NCBI RefSeq assembly: GCF_001625305.1
Contig: NW_017804353.1
Location: forward strand, 3,005,009-3,069,008
Direction: 5' to 3'
Source: Branchiostoma belcheri
Lineage: Eukaryota > Chordata > Leptocardii > Amphioxiformes > Branchiostomatidae
DNA length: 64,000 bases
Shown here: piece by piece, positions 1 to 11,287 of the stretch
Position numbering within the stretch: the stretch's first letter is position 1
Layout: the number at the start of each line of letters is the position of its first letter
Program-made: the position numbers and the translations under genes
Notes under the pieces: generated by a model
The model's database searches: none
The model's input: only the letters and a program-made list of their open reading frames with translations
What the model was told of the DNA's origin: nothing

Positions 1-61
1 ATCCGCTCCCACCAACCATTGGCAGCACTATGGGAGCGACGTAACCAGGACGGTACCCAGA

Positions 62-258
62 CTTACTCTCCAAGCAGAGGTTTGGGATTACTTTTTTTGT
101 GTTTATACGCTTTTTTTATCGGGGTTTTCCTTTCGCACTGGATTTTTTTTGTTGGGTTTGTTGGGAAAAAATCCAGTGCAAAAGAGAGACCCCGATAAAA
201 AAGCCTAAAAACAGGCTAAGAATAACCCCAAACGCAAACCTCTGCTTGGAGAGTAACC
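62..258. repeat. Foldback (inverted-repeat) element with nested arms
   Basis: The outer arms read actctccaagcagaggtt near 65 and its reverse complement near 238-255. A second inner pair is also inverted: tatcggggttttcc and cactggattttt on the left, aaaaatccagtg and ccccgata on the right. Nearly the whole segment could fold into one long hairpin with a short T-rich loop. No coding capacity is visible. It looks like a MITE or foldback element; no transposase is present. The core word ctccaagcaga recurs in palindromic repeats near 44 kb. Confidence 0.7.
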
Positions 259-429
259 CAGACTAGTGTCGCCGGCGGCTGACATCAATAGTACCGGGAG
301 GAGCGGTTGACCACGCCCCCGCCCTATGCCGCGCCGAATTTCTGTACATGTAAACTTCAAAATAGCCTGGGCTTGACCGCAGTACTCAAAAGAAATAAAT
401 GTACACATCCGACGAAATAAATGTACACA

Positions 430-704
430 TCCGACGACTCCTTTAAAAAATGTCTGTCATGAAAACCTGATATATATTTGTCCTCACCTCACATACATGT
501 GCGGTGGAAAACTGACACATGTATATGTCCTCTCATGACAGACATGTATGCGGGAGACATCGGGGCATATATGTCTGTCACTAATACCTGGTATATATTT
601 GTCCTCACCTCACATACATATGCGGTGGAAAAGGACACATGTATATGTCCCTTCATGACAGACATGTATGCGGGAGACATCGCATATATGTCTGTCATGA
701 AATT
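430..704 (+). repeat. 119-bp minisatellite, block 1 (diverged, about 2 units)
   Basis: Two diverged units of the minisatellite that dominates 1.6-4.9 kb. They share the words catgacagacatgtatgcggg, catatatgtctgtca and gacacatgtatatgtcc. These units carry small insertions and changes compared with block 4, such as gcggtgg in place of gtcgcg. Short reading frames here are by-products of the repeat. Confidence 0.8.
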
Positions 705-1599
705 TTCTAGCCAGTAGTTCTTTACAACACTTGAAGCTTTGGTCATAATTGAAGAAAGGGGCCCGCTCGGTGCGTGTTCGGCGTGTTTTTTGGCACTGAC
801 CGAACGGGACCTGGTAGACGGAAACCGGCCGGCTTCCGCGCGCATATCCCGACGGCTGCCGGCCTATTTTGGTCCCCGCGCGGTCACCGAATTGATTTTA
901 ACTCAAACTTAAAATCACTTCGGGCCCCGTTCGGCAAGGTACGCCGAAGCGACGCCGTAACCTCACTGCTGGGGACCCGTCCGGCGGCCGAACAGGCACC
1001 TGCATCAGGTGGTCAGGAAAAGGGGGTTATAAGGAGCATATGTATTAAAACTCTTTCTTCAAACTACGTCGCACAGTTTACCACGTGTGTGTTACGAGCG
1101 TACACCGTGTGCTTGTGTGTGTTGCACCGTATGTATACTTGTGTGTCAGAATGCAACGGCATGGGAAAACAGCCGAGACGATAGCCCAGCATAGTTCAGG
1201 GATGAACAGTGATATTATGTTGCATGTGGGCTACCCTGAGGGCAAACTCCAAGGATCTGTAGCTTTTCCCGGTCGGCAGGAAGCGAGTTTTAGGCATGCT
1301 GACAAGGGCTGTCTGGCACTGCATAGAATCAAACATAAATGTTACATACAGACTGGACTGTAATATCTAAATTTACTGTTATTATAAATCATTATAGATA
1401 CATTGAAATCAGACAGACAAGTTGTCTGCAGGTTGCACTAAACGCTGCATCGCCAACTTAAGTGGGCCCCGTTTCAAATGTGACCGTAGCTTCAGACATA
1501 GTAACCGTTGACCATATATGTAGTATTATGATAGATCCATACCAACTAGTAACTTTATTATTTGCCATACATTGTACACGTGCAATGAACTTTGACTTG
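705..1599. other. No recognisable gene; GC-rich then AT-rich spacer
   Basis: I see no convincing exon here. Short reading frames exist, but none shows a protein family or splice-bounded structure. The first part is GC-rich (about 760-1010). The remainder is ordinary mixed sequence. Confidence 0.5.
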
Positions 1600-1751
1600 A
1601 CTTGACTATATTTGTCTTCACCTGACACACATGTGTCGCGTAAAACTGACACATGTATATGTCCTTTCAGGACAGACATGTATGCGGGAGTCATCGCATA
1701 TATGTCTGTCATGAAAACTATGATATATATTGGTCTTCACCTCACATACAT
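1600..1751 (+). repeat. 119-bp minisatellite, block 2 (split by a LINE insertion)
   Basis: A little over one unit, in the same orientation as the other blocks. It stops abruptly within the cacctcacatacat segment at 1751, where a LINE fragment is inserted. The array resumes in register at 2534, so blocks 2 and 3 were once continuous. Confidence 0.85.
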
Positions 1752-2533
1752 TTTATTTTAATTCGATTGTGACGATACAATACACTGGCCACCCAGGCAG
1801 CATAGCTGATTTCGGGCGCCAAACAATACAAAGATTAAACATACACAATGTAACATACTAATACAGTAAACAAGTAAAGATTAAGCTAAAATCAATCAGT
1901 TAACAATATAAAATACAACCAAGCATAATAAAGTACTCAATCAAGATAATAATAGCAATTGTTTTGCAGGTCAGAGGTCAAGGGCAATTTAATATAATAC
2001 AATATGTGAAGAAATATATACATGAATATATGTGAAGAAATATATACATGAATAACGTAAGATCGTAAAAGGTTGACTTATGTGGTACCACGGGAAGGGC
2101 CATCTAAACGTTTTGTGGTGGAAATAAATGTTTGAAGTGCCTCAAATAGTTGTTTGTTTGTTTGTGTGCATGTTACAGCCTGGTAGCCCCTGTAGTAGAA
2201 CAGATTCGGTTAGACGGTGTGGTGTGAGTTTCTCTACTGTGGAGGTCAAAATGTGACGCTGGCAGCTGTAGAGAGGACAGCGTAGCAAATAATGGGAAAC
2301 AATCTCAGAAGAGGTACCACAGGAGCACATTTTGTCTTTGATATTCATCAAGTGCAAGGTGGCATTTAGTGGGCTCCAGTCCAGTCTTAGTCTTGCAGTT
2401 AGGATGTTGTAGTACCGAGTACCTAGACGTCTGTACGACTGGTTATGTCTCGGAGTGAACAGGTAATCCTTGCACTTTCTCTTGAAGTCGTTTAGACTGC
2501 TGGCTTCCTTCAGTGCCTGTGGAAGGCGGTTCA
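1752..2533 (-). mobile_element. 5'-truncated non-LTR retrotransposon inserted in the minisatellite
   Basis: Read on the minus strand, the 5' part (2533 to about 2160) encodes a reverse-transcriptase C-terminal tail, with RLGTRYYNILTARLRLDW followed by a Cys-rich CSCGTSSEIVSHYLLRCPLY. This is the usual end of LINE ORF2. The 3' part is non-coding and ends in an A-rich tail at 1752. A 10-bp direct repeat, tcacatacat, lies at 1742-1751 and 2534-2543, exactly at the two borders, and reads as a target-site duplication. The element is severely 5'-truncated and cannot be autonomous. Confidence 0.85.
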
Positions 2534-2868
2534 TCACATACATGTGTCGCGTAAAACTGACACATGTATATGTCCTTTCATGACAGACATGTATGCGGGA
2601 GACATCGCATATATGTCTGTCATGAAAACTATGATATATATTTGTCTTCACCTGACACACATGTGTCGCGTAAATCTGACACATGTATATGTCCTTTCAT
2701 GACAGACATGTATGCGGGAGTCATCGCATATATGTCTGTCATGAAAACTATGATATATATTGGTCTTCACCTGACACACATGTGTCGCGTAGAACTGACA
2801 CATGTATATGTCCTTTCATGACAGACATGTATGCGGGAGTCATCGCATATATGTCTGTCATGAAAACT
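2534..2868 (+). repeat. 119-bp minisatellite, block 3 (about 2.8 units)
   Basis: Nearly identical units at 119-bp spacing, for example the same start word at 2564 and 2683. The block is interrupted after gaaaactat near 2868 by a second LINE-derived segment. Each unit has the inverted-repeat core described for block 4. Confidence 0.9.
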
Positions 2869-3874
2869 ATTATATTTATTTATTTATTTATTAATCTTAA
2901 AAACGGTTGGGTGGTACCTTAAGTGTCTGATAGACTGATTTCCAATGTAGCCCAACAAACCATACACATTGGACAACATGGAAATTCAATGAAAATTAAA
3001 CAAAGTGAAACAAATAATCAAACATAGCAAATTACAATAAATAATATAGACAGAAGGTACAAATAATCAATCATACAAACACAACGGAACAACCAAAACA
3101 AATAGTCAAAACCGCTAGGCATAGTCGTTTTGTCAAATAATGACAGTCGGTTGTCCGTGAGGTCAAGGTCAGAGGTCGTATGTTCTTAACGCTACTTTAA
3201 AGGCATTTATTGTTGGTGCATGTTTAGTTACCGTGTTAAGTGAGTTATAGGCTGAAGCTGCTCTGTACTTAAATGTTCTCTGTCCAGTTCTGTTTGTGTA
3301 TTTAGGTTTACGCAGTAGGTTAGCTTGTCTTGTGTTGTGTTGTACTGATGTGTTTGGTGGTTGTAGCTCAAACAGTGTACATGTAGTAGGTAATCCGGTG
3401 CAAGTCCATGTAGACACTTGTAGATCATTGTGCAGGTATGGAGGGTTCTCCTTTTCTCTAGTGGTCTCCAACCCAGTATCTGGTGTAGTTCGCTTACATT
3501 CGAGCGCGGTTCCCTTCTCAGAATTATCCTGGCAGCCCTGTTCTGGAGGAGTTAAAGTTGATGTTTGGAGGTAGCATTGCACCTATCCCAAACCACATCA
3601 CAATATTCATGAATGGGTAGAACTAGAGTTTTATACAACAGGCATGCAATATCAGTGGTTAAGTACGGCCGTAAACGTCTCAGCAGGCCGAGGCGTTGGG
3701 CCACTTTGTTAAAGGTAATCTGAATGTGGTCATTGTAACTTAGGCTTGAGTCTAATACTACACCAAGATATTTGTAGTAGTCAACCTTTTCAAGATCGTT
3801 GCCCCAATACTAATCACTAGTTCAGGGGCTGACCTTGTTCTTACAGGAGTTCCCATTAACATCCACTTGGACTT
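2869..3874 (-). mobile_element. Degenerate non-LTR retrotransposon fragment
   Basis: Minus-strand translation gives ordered pieces of a CR1/Jockey-like reverse transcriptase C-terminus. EKVDYYKYLGVVLDSSLSY and LRPYLTTDIACLLYKTLVLP lie near 3600-3800. DLQVSTWTCTGL in one frame and YKCLHGLAPDYLLHVHCL in another lie near 3400, followed by FKYRAASAYNSLNTV near 3240. Frame changes show that the copy is dead. The 3' side runs into AT-rich sequence with a tttatttattta stretch near 2870. Borders are approximate, and no clear target duplication could be assigned. The minisatellite resumes near 3875. Confidence 0.75.
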
Positions 3875-4935
3875 ACATGATCATATATTGGTCTTCACCT
3901 GACACACATGTGTCGCGTAAAACTGACACATGTATATGTCCTTTCATGACAGACATGTATGCGGGAGTCATCGCATATATGTCTGTCATGAAAACTATGA
4001 TATATATCGGTCTTTACCTCACACACATGTGTCGCGTAAAACTGACACATGTATATGTCCTTTCATGACAGACATGTATGCGGGAGTCATCGCATATATG
4101 TCTGTCATGAAAACTATGATATATATTGGTCTTCACCTGACACACATGTGTCGCGTAAAACTGACACATGTATATGTCCTTTCATGACAGACATGTATGC
4201 GGGAGTCATCGCATATATGTCTGTCATGAAAACTATGATATATATTGGTCTTCACCTGACACACATGTGTCGCGTAAAACTGACACATGTATATGTCCTT
4301 TCATGACAGACATGTATGCGGGAGTCATCGCATATATGTCTGTCATGAAAACTTTGATATATATTGGTCTTTACCTCACACACATGTGTCGCGGAAAACT
4401 GACACATGTATATGTCCTTTCATGACAGACATGTATGCGGGAGACATCGCATATATGTCGGTCATGAAAACCAGATATATGTTTGTCTTCACCTGACATA
4501 CATGTGTCGTGTAAAACTGACACATGTATATGTCCTTTCAGGACAGACATGTATGCGGGAGTCATCGCATATATGTCAGTCATGAAAACTATGATATATA
4601 TTGGTCTTTACCTCACACACATGTGTCGCGTAAAACTGACACATGTAATGTCCTTTCATGACAGACATGTATGCGGGAGTCATCGCATATATGTCTGTCG
4701 TGAAAACCATGATATATATTTGTCTTCACCTAACACACACGTGTCGTGTAAAACTGACACATGTACATGACACATATGTTTGTCGGGGAAGACCGTATAT
4801 ATATATGGGCTTCACCTCACACATGTGTCCTGGAAAATTGACATATACATATGTTCTTTACATCATATATATGTCTGTTTTTAAAACCAGATGAATACGG
4901 GCTTTACCTCACACATGTATGTGTCGTGAAAATCG
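3875..4935 (+). repeat. 119-bp minisatellite, block 4 (about 9 units, hairpin in every unit)
   Basis: This is the longest run of the array. Identical start words recur at 3930, 4049, 4168 and 4287, giving a 119-bp period. Each unit contains a 22-bp inverted repeat, for example 3942-3963 and 3972-3993 with an 8-base loop; the arms differ at one position. It also holds the palindrome acacatgtgt. The last two units (after about 4740) decay. The period is not a multiple of three, so the roughly 85-residue frames it generates are not genes. Confidence 0.95.
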
Positions 4936-5153
4936 TTTGACCTATGTGAGCTGTAGATGCATAATTCGGACAACAAAGTGATAGGTAGATATCTTGTATC
5001 CGATTCAGCAGTTGAAGTATATGACTGAATAATTATCTTATAAACACATTTAAGGCGTGCAGTATTTTGTTGTAGTTGAAGGGAAGAGTTTCTTTTATTG
5101 TCAGACACACTCTACACCGGGCGGCCTACTCTGACGTTGGACTAACATAAAGC

Positions 5154-5430
5154 AAATATATTTTATTTCATTTTAATTCTATTTATTAGTTTGGCTGTAA
5201 GAAGACCATTTGCACAGCCAAGGCAGCCCAACTAGCCAGACGGCTATTATTAAGGGCTTGTCCTGCTGACAAGACAAACATTTACACGTAAATTACAATA
5301 ATACAATACATCAACGTGGAGAGGTCAGGGTCACACACCAAGAGAGTTCGATAGCTTCCTTTTGAAGGAGGCAATAGTATTGGCAGTGCGAGCGTCAGTG
5401 AAAATATCTAGGGTAGCGAGCAACGTTTTT
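5154..5430 (-). mobile_element. LINE 3'-end fragment
   Basis: On the minus strand the frame reads IFTDARTANTIASFKRKLSN and stops a few residues later. This resembles the extreme C-terminus of a LINE ORF2. About 200 bases of non-coding sequence follow, ending in an A-rich tail near 5155. It is a 5'-truncated dead copy. The 3' UTR style resembles the element at 1752-2533, but I cannot prove they are one family. Confidence 0.5.
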
Positions 5431-6730
5431 AGTGATTAGCGATGTATATATACAGATGAAAAGTTACCACGAAAAATTACAAATTATGTCAACCGTCACT
5501 AAGGCTATCAACACCGTGCTATCAACGTATACAAAAAGTCAGGACGATTCTTCAAACTCTACACTTCCCTTGAAACAAAACAAAACAGGGGGCCCAAGCT
5601 GACACTTCCTATTTACAAGTGCGATCCTAAGAGTAAGACTAGTAAGAGCTATGTATGTACGTTGAAAAATTATATCTTCGTCTGTGTTAAGCTGTTAAGA
5701 GTTCTATCCAATGACATGAAAGCTTCTTGGTCTGTCCTAAAGCTGAAACATTCATGAGTGTGTTCTACCATCTATATATGTGTGTATGTATAAGAGAGAC
5801 ATATATGAGTGTGTCCTAACATGATATGTGTATGTGTAAAGCGAAAGATATACATGAGTGTGTCCTATCCACTATGTGTGTGTGTGTGTGTAAAGTTGGA
5901 CATACATGTGTTTGTGCGACCGTGTATACATGTGTGTGTCAAGCTGGATACATACGTGAGTGCAAAATCTATCCTTATATATGAGGAATTAGTAGTCTTT
6001 ATATATATGTAATTTTGCGACACTTGGCCCTCCGTAGAGGAGTCCCCAGTTGACCCTCACCAATCATGGCCTGCTGTATGTCATGTATTAAAGAGGACGG
6101 GAAGTCAGAGTGGCTACCTGATGAAACGCTTCCTCAACATTGGGGACAAAAGTTCGGTCACATCCGTAGTTTGATAGAAACATTGGGGGCATTATTGTGG
6201 CAGTTGTGCACGTGTCCTGCAAAATTTAGTTGTTAGGATACAGATGTGTGTTTCTTAGTTCCTTGTCGGGGATCGGTTATGCCGCATCATGCTTGAACAT
6301 TGTAAGGCATCAAAACCGTGCAATGACCTACGACGAATATACTCTTGCTGTAAGCAGTATGTAATGAGAAGAAAAAGTTGTGCTCCTTTCTACCTTGTTC
6401 TCATGGCTTCCATGGAGGAGGCCATTGTTCTTACTGCTCCTGTTTCCGGAGGAGGCTATTCAAAGAAGTAGCCATCGGAACACAGTGGCAATCATGAAAA
6501 CAGTGTTGCATGATAAGAAAATGAGCGGCAATGCCAAAACATCACCGTAGCAGAGCCTGCTATGGGGATACGTCTCTTTCTCTTTGTACCTTAAAAAATT
6601 CGATAAACTCTCGGCTGAACCGCTCGCACGTCACGTGATGTAGGTACCCGTGAGAAATAAGGCGGTCCCGCCCGCCTGCCGTGTTTATGAGTCCCCGGCA
6701 CTGATTGGGCCGGGCCCGGGGTTCGCCTGC

Positions 6731-6833
6731 CGGTCGATAAGCGGATAATGAAAGATCCGGCCGCCGAGACAGCTCTAATCCGCGTGTTTTATTCATTACT
6801 GATCCGCGGATTTCATTTATTTACTTATCGGGA
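6731..6833 (+). repeat. Dispersed pair element, copy 1 (partner at 7253-7356)
   Basis: This segment and 7253-7356 align over about 100 bases. Both run from a tcgataa word, through aatgaaaga, cggcc and ccgagac, to catttatttacttatcgg. Divergence is moderate, near 75-80 percent by eye. They could be two copies of a small transposon or a duplicated regulatory segment. No coding potential is seen. Confidence 0.55.
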
Positions 6834-7252
6834 GAAACGAAATTAGGCCAAGCGATCGTGAATCGGGAAAATAAAAGCAGTTTCTCTCTCACTAAATACA
6901 AGAAAGGTAAAGATAGTCCCATAGCCCCTATGAGGCCATAAAGGCAGCGGAGTGTTAATCCACACGTGTCTAGGGCACACTGAAGGTGGAGCCCATCCCT
7001 CTCCTTCCACTGCCTTTTATCTCCCCAACTGAAGTCAGGTACCCATTCTACACCTGTAAGGTGGAGTGAGGGAAGTTGTAAGTGCCAAGGACACAACGTT
7101 AACCAGAAATTGACTTTACACTACAAATCCATGTGTTTTATCTAATTATACGTACCTTAGTTGCTCTGAAATTATAGGGGAAGCAATTACGTGTTAGAAA
7201 TAAAATTTTACAATCATATGAACACTAAACCATGTAATGTACTGTTTTATTA

Positions 7253-7356
7253 TGGTCGATAATCCGATAATGAAAGAATCGGCCACCGAGACTGCACTAA
7301 TCCGTGTGCTTCATTTATTACTAATCCTTATATTTTATTTATTTACTTATCGGATA
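7253..7356 (+). repeat. Dispersed pair element, copy 2 (partner at 6731-6833)
   Basis: Second copy, starting ggtcgataatccgataatga and ending ttatttacttatcgg. Its GC content is lower than copy 1, consistent with CpG decay of an older duplicate. It has the same orientation as copy 1 and lies about 520 bp away. Confidence 0.55.
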
Positions 7357-10290
7357 CCAATATATCAGGGCGAGGGATCATAGACTACAAAAGAAGTCAT
7401 TTCGCAAAAGTGTCATACAAAATACTATGGAAATCCATCGTCTATAAATTGCCAAAGCACATAGTAACTTTTAACATTTTGTCTTGCTTGCCTTGCGCCC
7501 TCCTCCTTGTAAAGCAAGAGATAAAAGGCTGACCTAGGCTTTACCCAAGAAACCTTTTATCTTATTATCTTATATACACAATGTAATAATGGTGATTTTA
7601 AACACACACATCTTCCAGATCTTTCTCTATGTGTGTGACTTTTTTTCACAATAATGATTTCCTACGCGGATATGCACGGGGATCAGGTTTTGAAATATGA
7701 ATCATTCTGCCAAACCATGTTTTATGAAAAAAAATGGAAAATTGAATTCGAAGCTTTAAGATATATCACCCAGAACCACCGTACATGACAGGTTCATCCT
7801 CATGTGCCTTAAATTTCAATTGAAATCCTGCTGGCTCTGAACCGCGGGGTACAGACAGACAGGCAGATATTAGCCATGTTATATTTGTTCTTTAATATGA
7901 TCTGGCGCAGAGCTGTCAAAAACAATTTCATACATCCAAAACATTCGCTGTAGCAGGAAAGCGTGACCTGTCTTACACAATATTGGCAATTTATGTGTAG
8001 GGATTTTGGATATTGAAAATGTCGGCCATTTTGCTCATTCAAAGATTTACGTTCCAAATCATGGTAAAGCTCTTATAGACAAAATTAATCTGCACATTTC
8101 AAAACAATATTACATAAATGTGAAATCTTTAAGATGCTTATAGCGGGCACCAGTGTCAGCTAATGCCCGGCCAATGTTGAAGATCAAGACCACATCCCAA
8201 GGCGAAACTCTCCGTCTTGATGTAAGCAAGAAAGAGATAAAATCTAGAACTATTTTATTATTACACGTCTTTTGGTCTTCATCAGATATGGATCCTCCGT
8301 GCTCATAAAATATATCTTAAAAGTACTTATTTTACATACAAAATAATACGTCAACGGTTTTGGTAGATCAATGATATATCAAATGCCTTCATTATCATTG
8401 CCCATTTTATCATCAATACCGTCTACATCACATTAATGCCAAGTCTTCATTACATTACTATACATCAAATGGACGTAAAGTTGGCATCCAGTCCTGTTCT
8501 TGAACTTAGTAATTGTATATTGTTAGTACTAGTCTACGAAAACGCATTTTCTTGACCTCCCCACTTCCTTAAAGTTAAAGATTATGGATCTAACAGCTGA
8601 CATCATTACAGTCGCTCGTACAGACTTAATGGATTTAAGACCGTCGCCACTTCCATCTTAATTGCGACATCATCATTTTGAGACATCATCGTCTGTGAGT
8701 CAATCAGTGATGTCCATACACCTGCCTGTTAAATCAGATTACGACTGTTATCATTATAGAGTGAGGCGTAAGGGACATTACTGGCGGCAGCTTTCTGTGT
8801 AGTTGTTAAAGACATACAATGCAATTTTAGGGCGGCGAAACTGTCAATTTTCTGGTCATTCTTTTCATGTACGAGTACTACGTGGGATTAACTCTACCCC
8901 ATAGCCTATTCTGTTATCTGTGAGGTAAAAATACGTCTGATCGTTTCCCAAATAATATCCAGTTTCTTGGGTAACTGTTTTCGGCTTATTTTCTCTGTAT
9001 AATTGTAACACGAGGTTTTGACGACCACATACTTAGGTATTCTTAGCAGTAGGTTATACAAAGAAAGTTGTTAAAATGGTAACAATGTCAATTCCAAGGC
9101 AGCAAAAAACGTATTATTGAAGTCGCGGAGTACATTTGGTTACGGCACGCTAGACAGCTTAGGTCCATCATATTGTACTTCATAGTAGTAATGTAATTGT
9201 AAGGAGGTCTCATAGTATACCTGTTATATCCCAATAGATGCCATACTCTGTACCATGTACGATTGTTGTGCAGTAAAGTTTATTATTATCGTTATAGCGC
9301 TGCGTGTGTATGGTGCCATAGATATGTACACACACGGTAATACACCTTATCAACATTATCAGGGCAACTTGCAAGTTTAATACTAGTAATCAAACATGGT
9401 GGCCTCATAATCACATGAATGAAAATACCATATATGTAGCCTTTCTAATGTTCTCTAAGTACCCAAGGTTTAGGGGAAAACCAGGGCACGGAAACGTCCC
9501 ATTTACACGACATCGCATCCTTGCCAAACTCCAGCTATCTCTTCTCTCGGACTCGCCATTCATCATAAGTCAAATCGATTTGCCGTTAGTTTTGTGTGTC
9601 TACCGTATCTAGGGCGTGACATGTGTTGTATTATGCAGTAAACAAGCGCCGTATCTAGGGCATGTCGTAAAGCTCGCATTCGCCGCAACATTCGATAGAG
9701 CACCTGGCATTCGATAGAACTTTCTTTGTTCGATAATTTCGAGACATGAGTACATTCCGCCATCGCTTTCAAAAATACGTGAGAGACTTTGTAGCTTTTG
9801 ACTTGTTGGGCATTCATGGATGCCGGTCAAACTATTAGAATAAACATGGAATGGGACAGAGTTTCCGTGCCAGTAACCCCACCTACACACTGCATTTACT
9901 TTCGATCTTCTTTTTTTAATATCTGACCTTTAATATTTGGGTCAGTAATAAAACACGACATATTATATGCATGGGCATTGATTTCTTAATTGAAATTCAA
10001 TACAAGCAAAACTTGTCAATAAAACAATACTAGTCATGTATATTCTGTCACGGTGAATGCCCACATATTATTTGGTGCAGAAATATACGTGACGTGTGAA
10101 GCTTCTGATATATACAGAGACAGACAGATGTTCGAATGGATATAGCAAAATGCGCATCCTTTGTCTACAATCTTTAAAGTAAATATACTTGCAGTTGCAA
10201 CAGAAAAAAGCATCTGCCCCACGCTTCCTTCCTGATAGCCTGAAACCTTTTTTTTTTGCTCCCTAGACCTAGTCCTACATCCTCACAATG

Positions 10291-10333
10291 GTCCTACATC
10301 CTCTCCATGAGGTTTGAGGAGAGGATGTAGGAC
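10291..10333. repeat. Perfect 16-bp hairpin
   Basis: The arm gtcctacatcctctcc (10291-10306) is matched exactly by ggagaggatgtaggac (10318-10333), with an 11-base loop. A third partial copy, gtcctacatcctc, lies just before, at 10272. It may be an element end or a structured RNA segment. No gene is visible next to it. Confidence 0.75.
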
Positions 10334-11287
10334 TCGGGAGTTATAATAGGTTTGGTAACCAGGCTAGGCTACATGCCTGATGCATGTAGACTATCCATAA
10401 CCGTGTCTGAGCACGGTTCTGATTATAGCACGGTTCTGAATACGCTCAAACTATTCTGAACCGTGTCTGGTTCAGCATAAAGCATGGTTCTGGATGCAAC
10501 AGTGTATAACATCATGAACCATGACAGCCGCTGTCCCAGTGCGTTCCTGTGTGCCACGTGCGCATCAGAGCGCGGCATGTGACTTCATAACTACCCGGGT
10601 CCCGCCCGGACACGGCAGGAACACTTCACCATGCCTGATGGGAAATAAGGTTACGGATCAGCGCGGGCTGCTTGACAGAACGGGACGTCGGGACGTCAAA
10701 CTGGAGTCTGGTATTTAATAAATGTACAGTATATTGTATAGTCTAACTCCCCTGGTTCTCATCTGAGGAGGCTTTTAATATCACTACAAAATGAAGAGCA
10801 TTCTACTGACACAATAAACAAAAGAGTTTTGTGATCTTGTTTTAGCTAACAATTGTTTAATTTCTTTCCATCAAAAGAAATATTGACATGTTGATATGTA
10901 CAATATGGCAATCACCAATTCTGTATTTATTCAGTTGTGACAATTACGAAGTTGATCCAACAAAATCTATTTCTACATTTTTTTTGTTTATGTCAACAAA
11001 GACACAATAGTAGTTTTCTGAGTTTGTTTATCTGTATCTTCGTCTATGTTTTTCCTGAATAAAGTATTTTAAAATAAGATATGCTTCTCTTATCTGGAAG
11101 ATCAAAAAGAAACACCTTCTTGTCTGAAATAGTGTAATCTGACAAATCTATACAAACATATCATAATATTCAATCACAATACATGCATTAGACAATTCAT
11201 TGACTACTAATACTATATGAGCCCATCCCTCTTCTTCCATCAGCATTTACATATGTCAACAAAGTCAGGTATTACACAATTCTCTGA
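10334..11287. other. Spacer with repeated accgtgtct / cacggttct words
   Basis: Between 10400 and 10510 the words accgtgtctg, gcacggttctg and tctgaaccgtgtctg alternate on both strands. The same words occur beside the foldback at 55368. The rest is AT-rich, probably including the 3' UTR of the RING gene that ends at 11288. No exon is supported. Confidence 0.45.

Larger units (their letters stand above)
5431..10290. other. Gene-poor spacer
   Basis: I find no exon with a recognisable family or consistent splice structure. The stretch has a gtgtgtgtgt-rich patch near 5870-5940, a pair of similar ~100-bp segments (6731-6833 and 7253-7356) listed separately, and a near-repeat of ccgtatctagggc at 9603 and 9650. 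Nothing else stood out. Confidence 0.5.

Noticed and set aside
2564-4496. Series of similar ~85-residue open frames (CICPFMTDMYAG-like) at 119-bp steps
   Set aside because: They are translations of the minisatellite in successive frames. The period is not a multiple of three, and no start or splice context is conserved.
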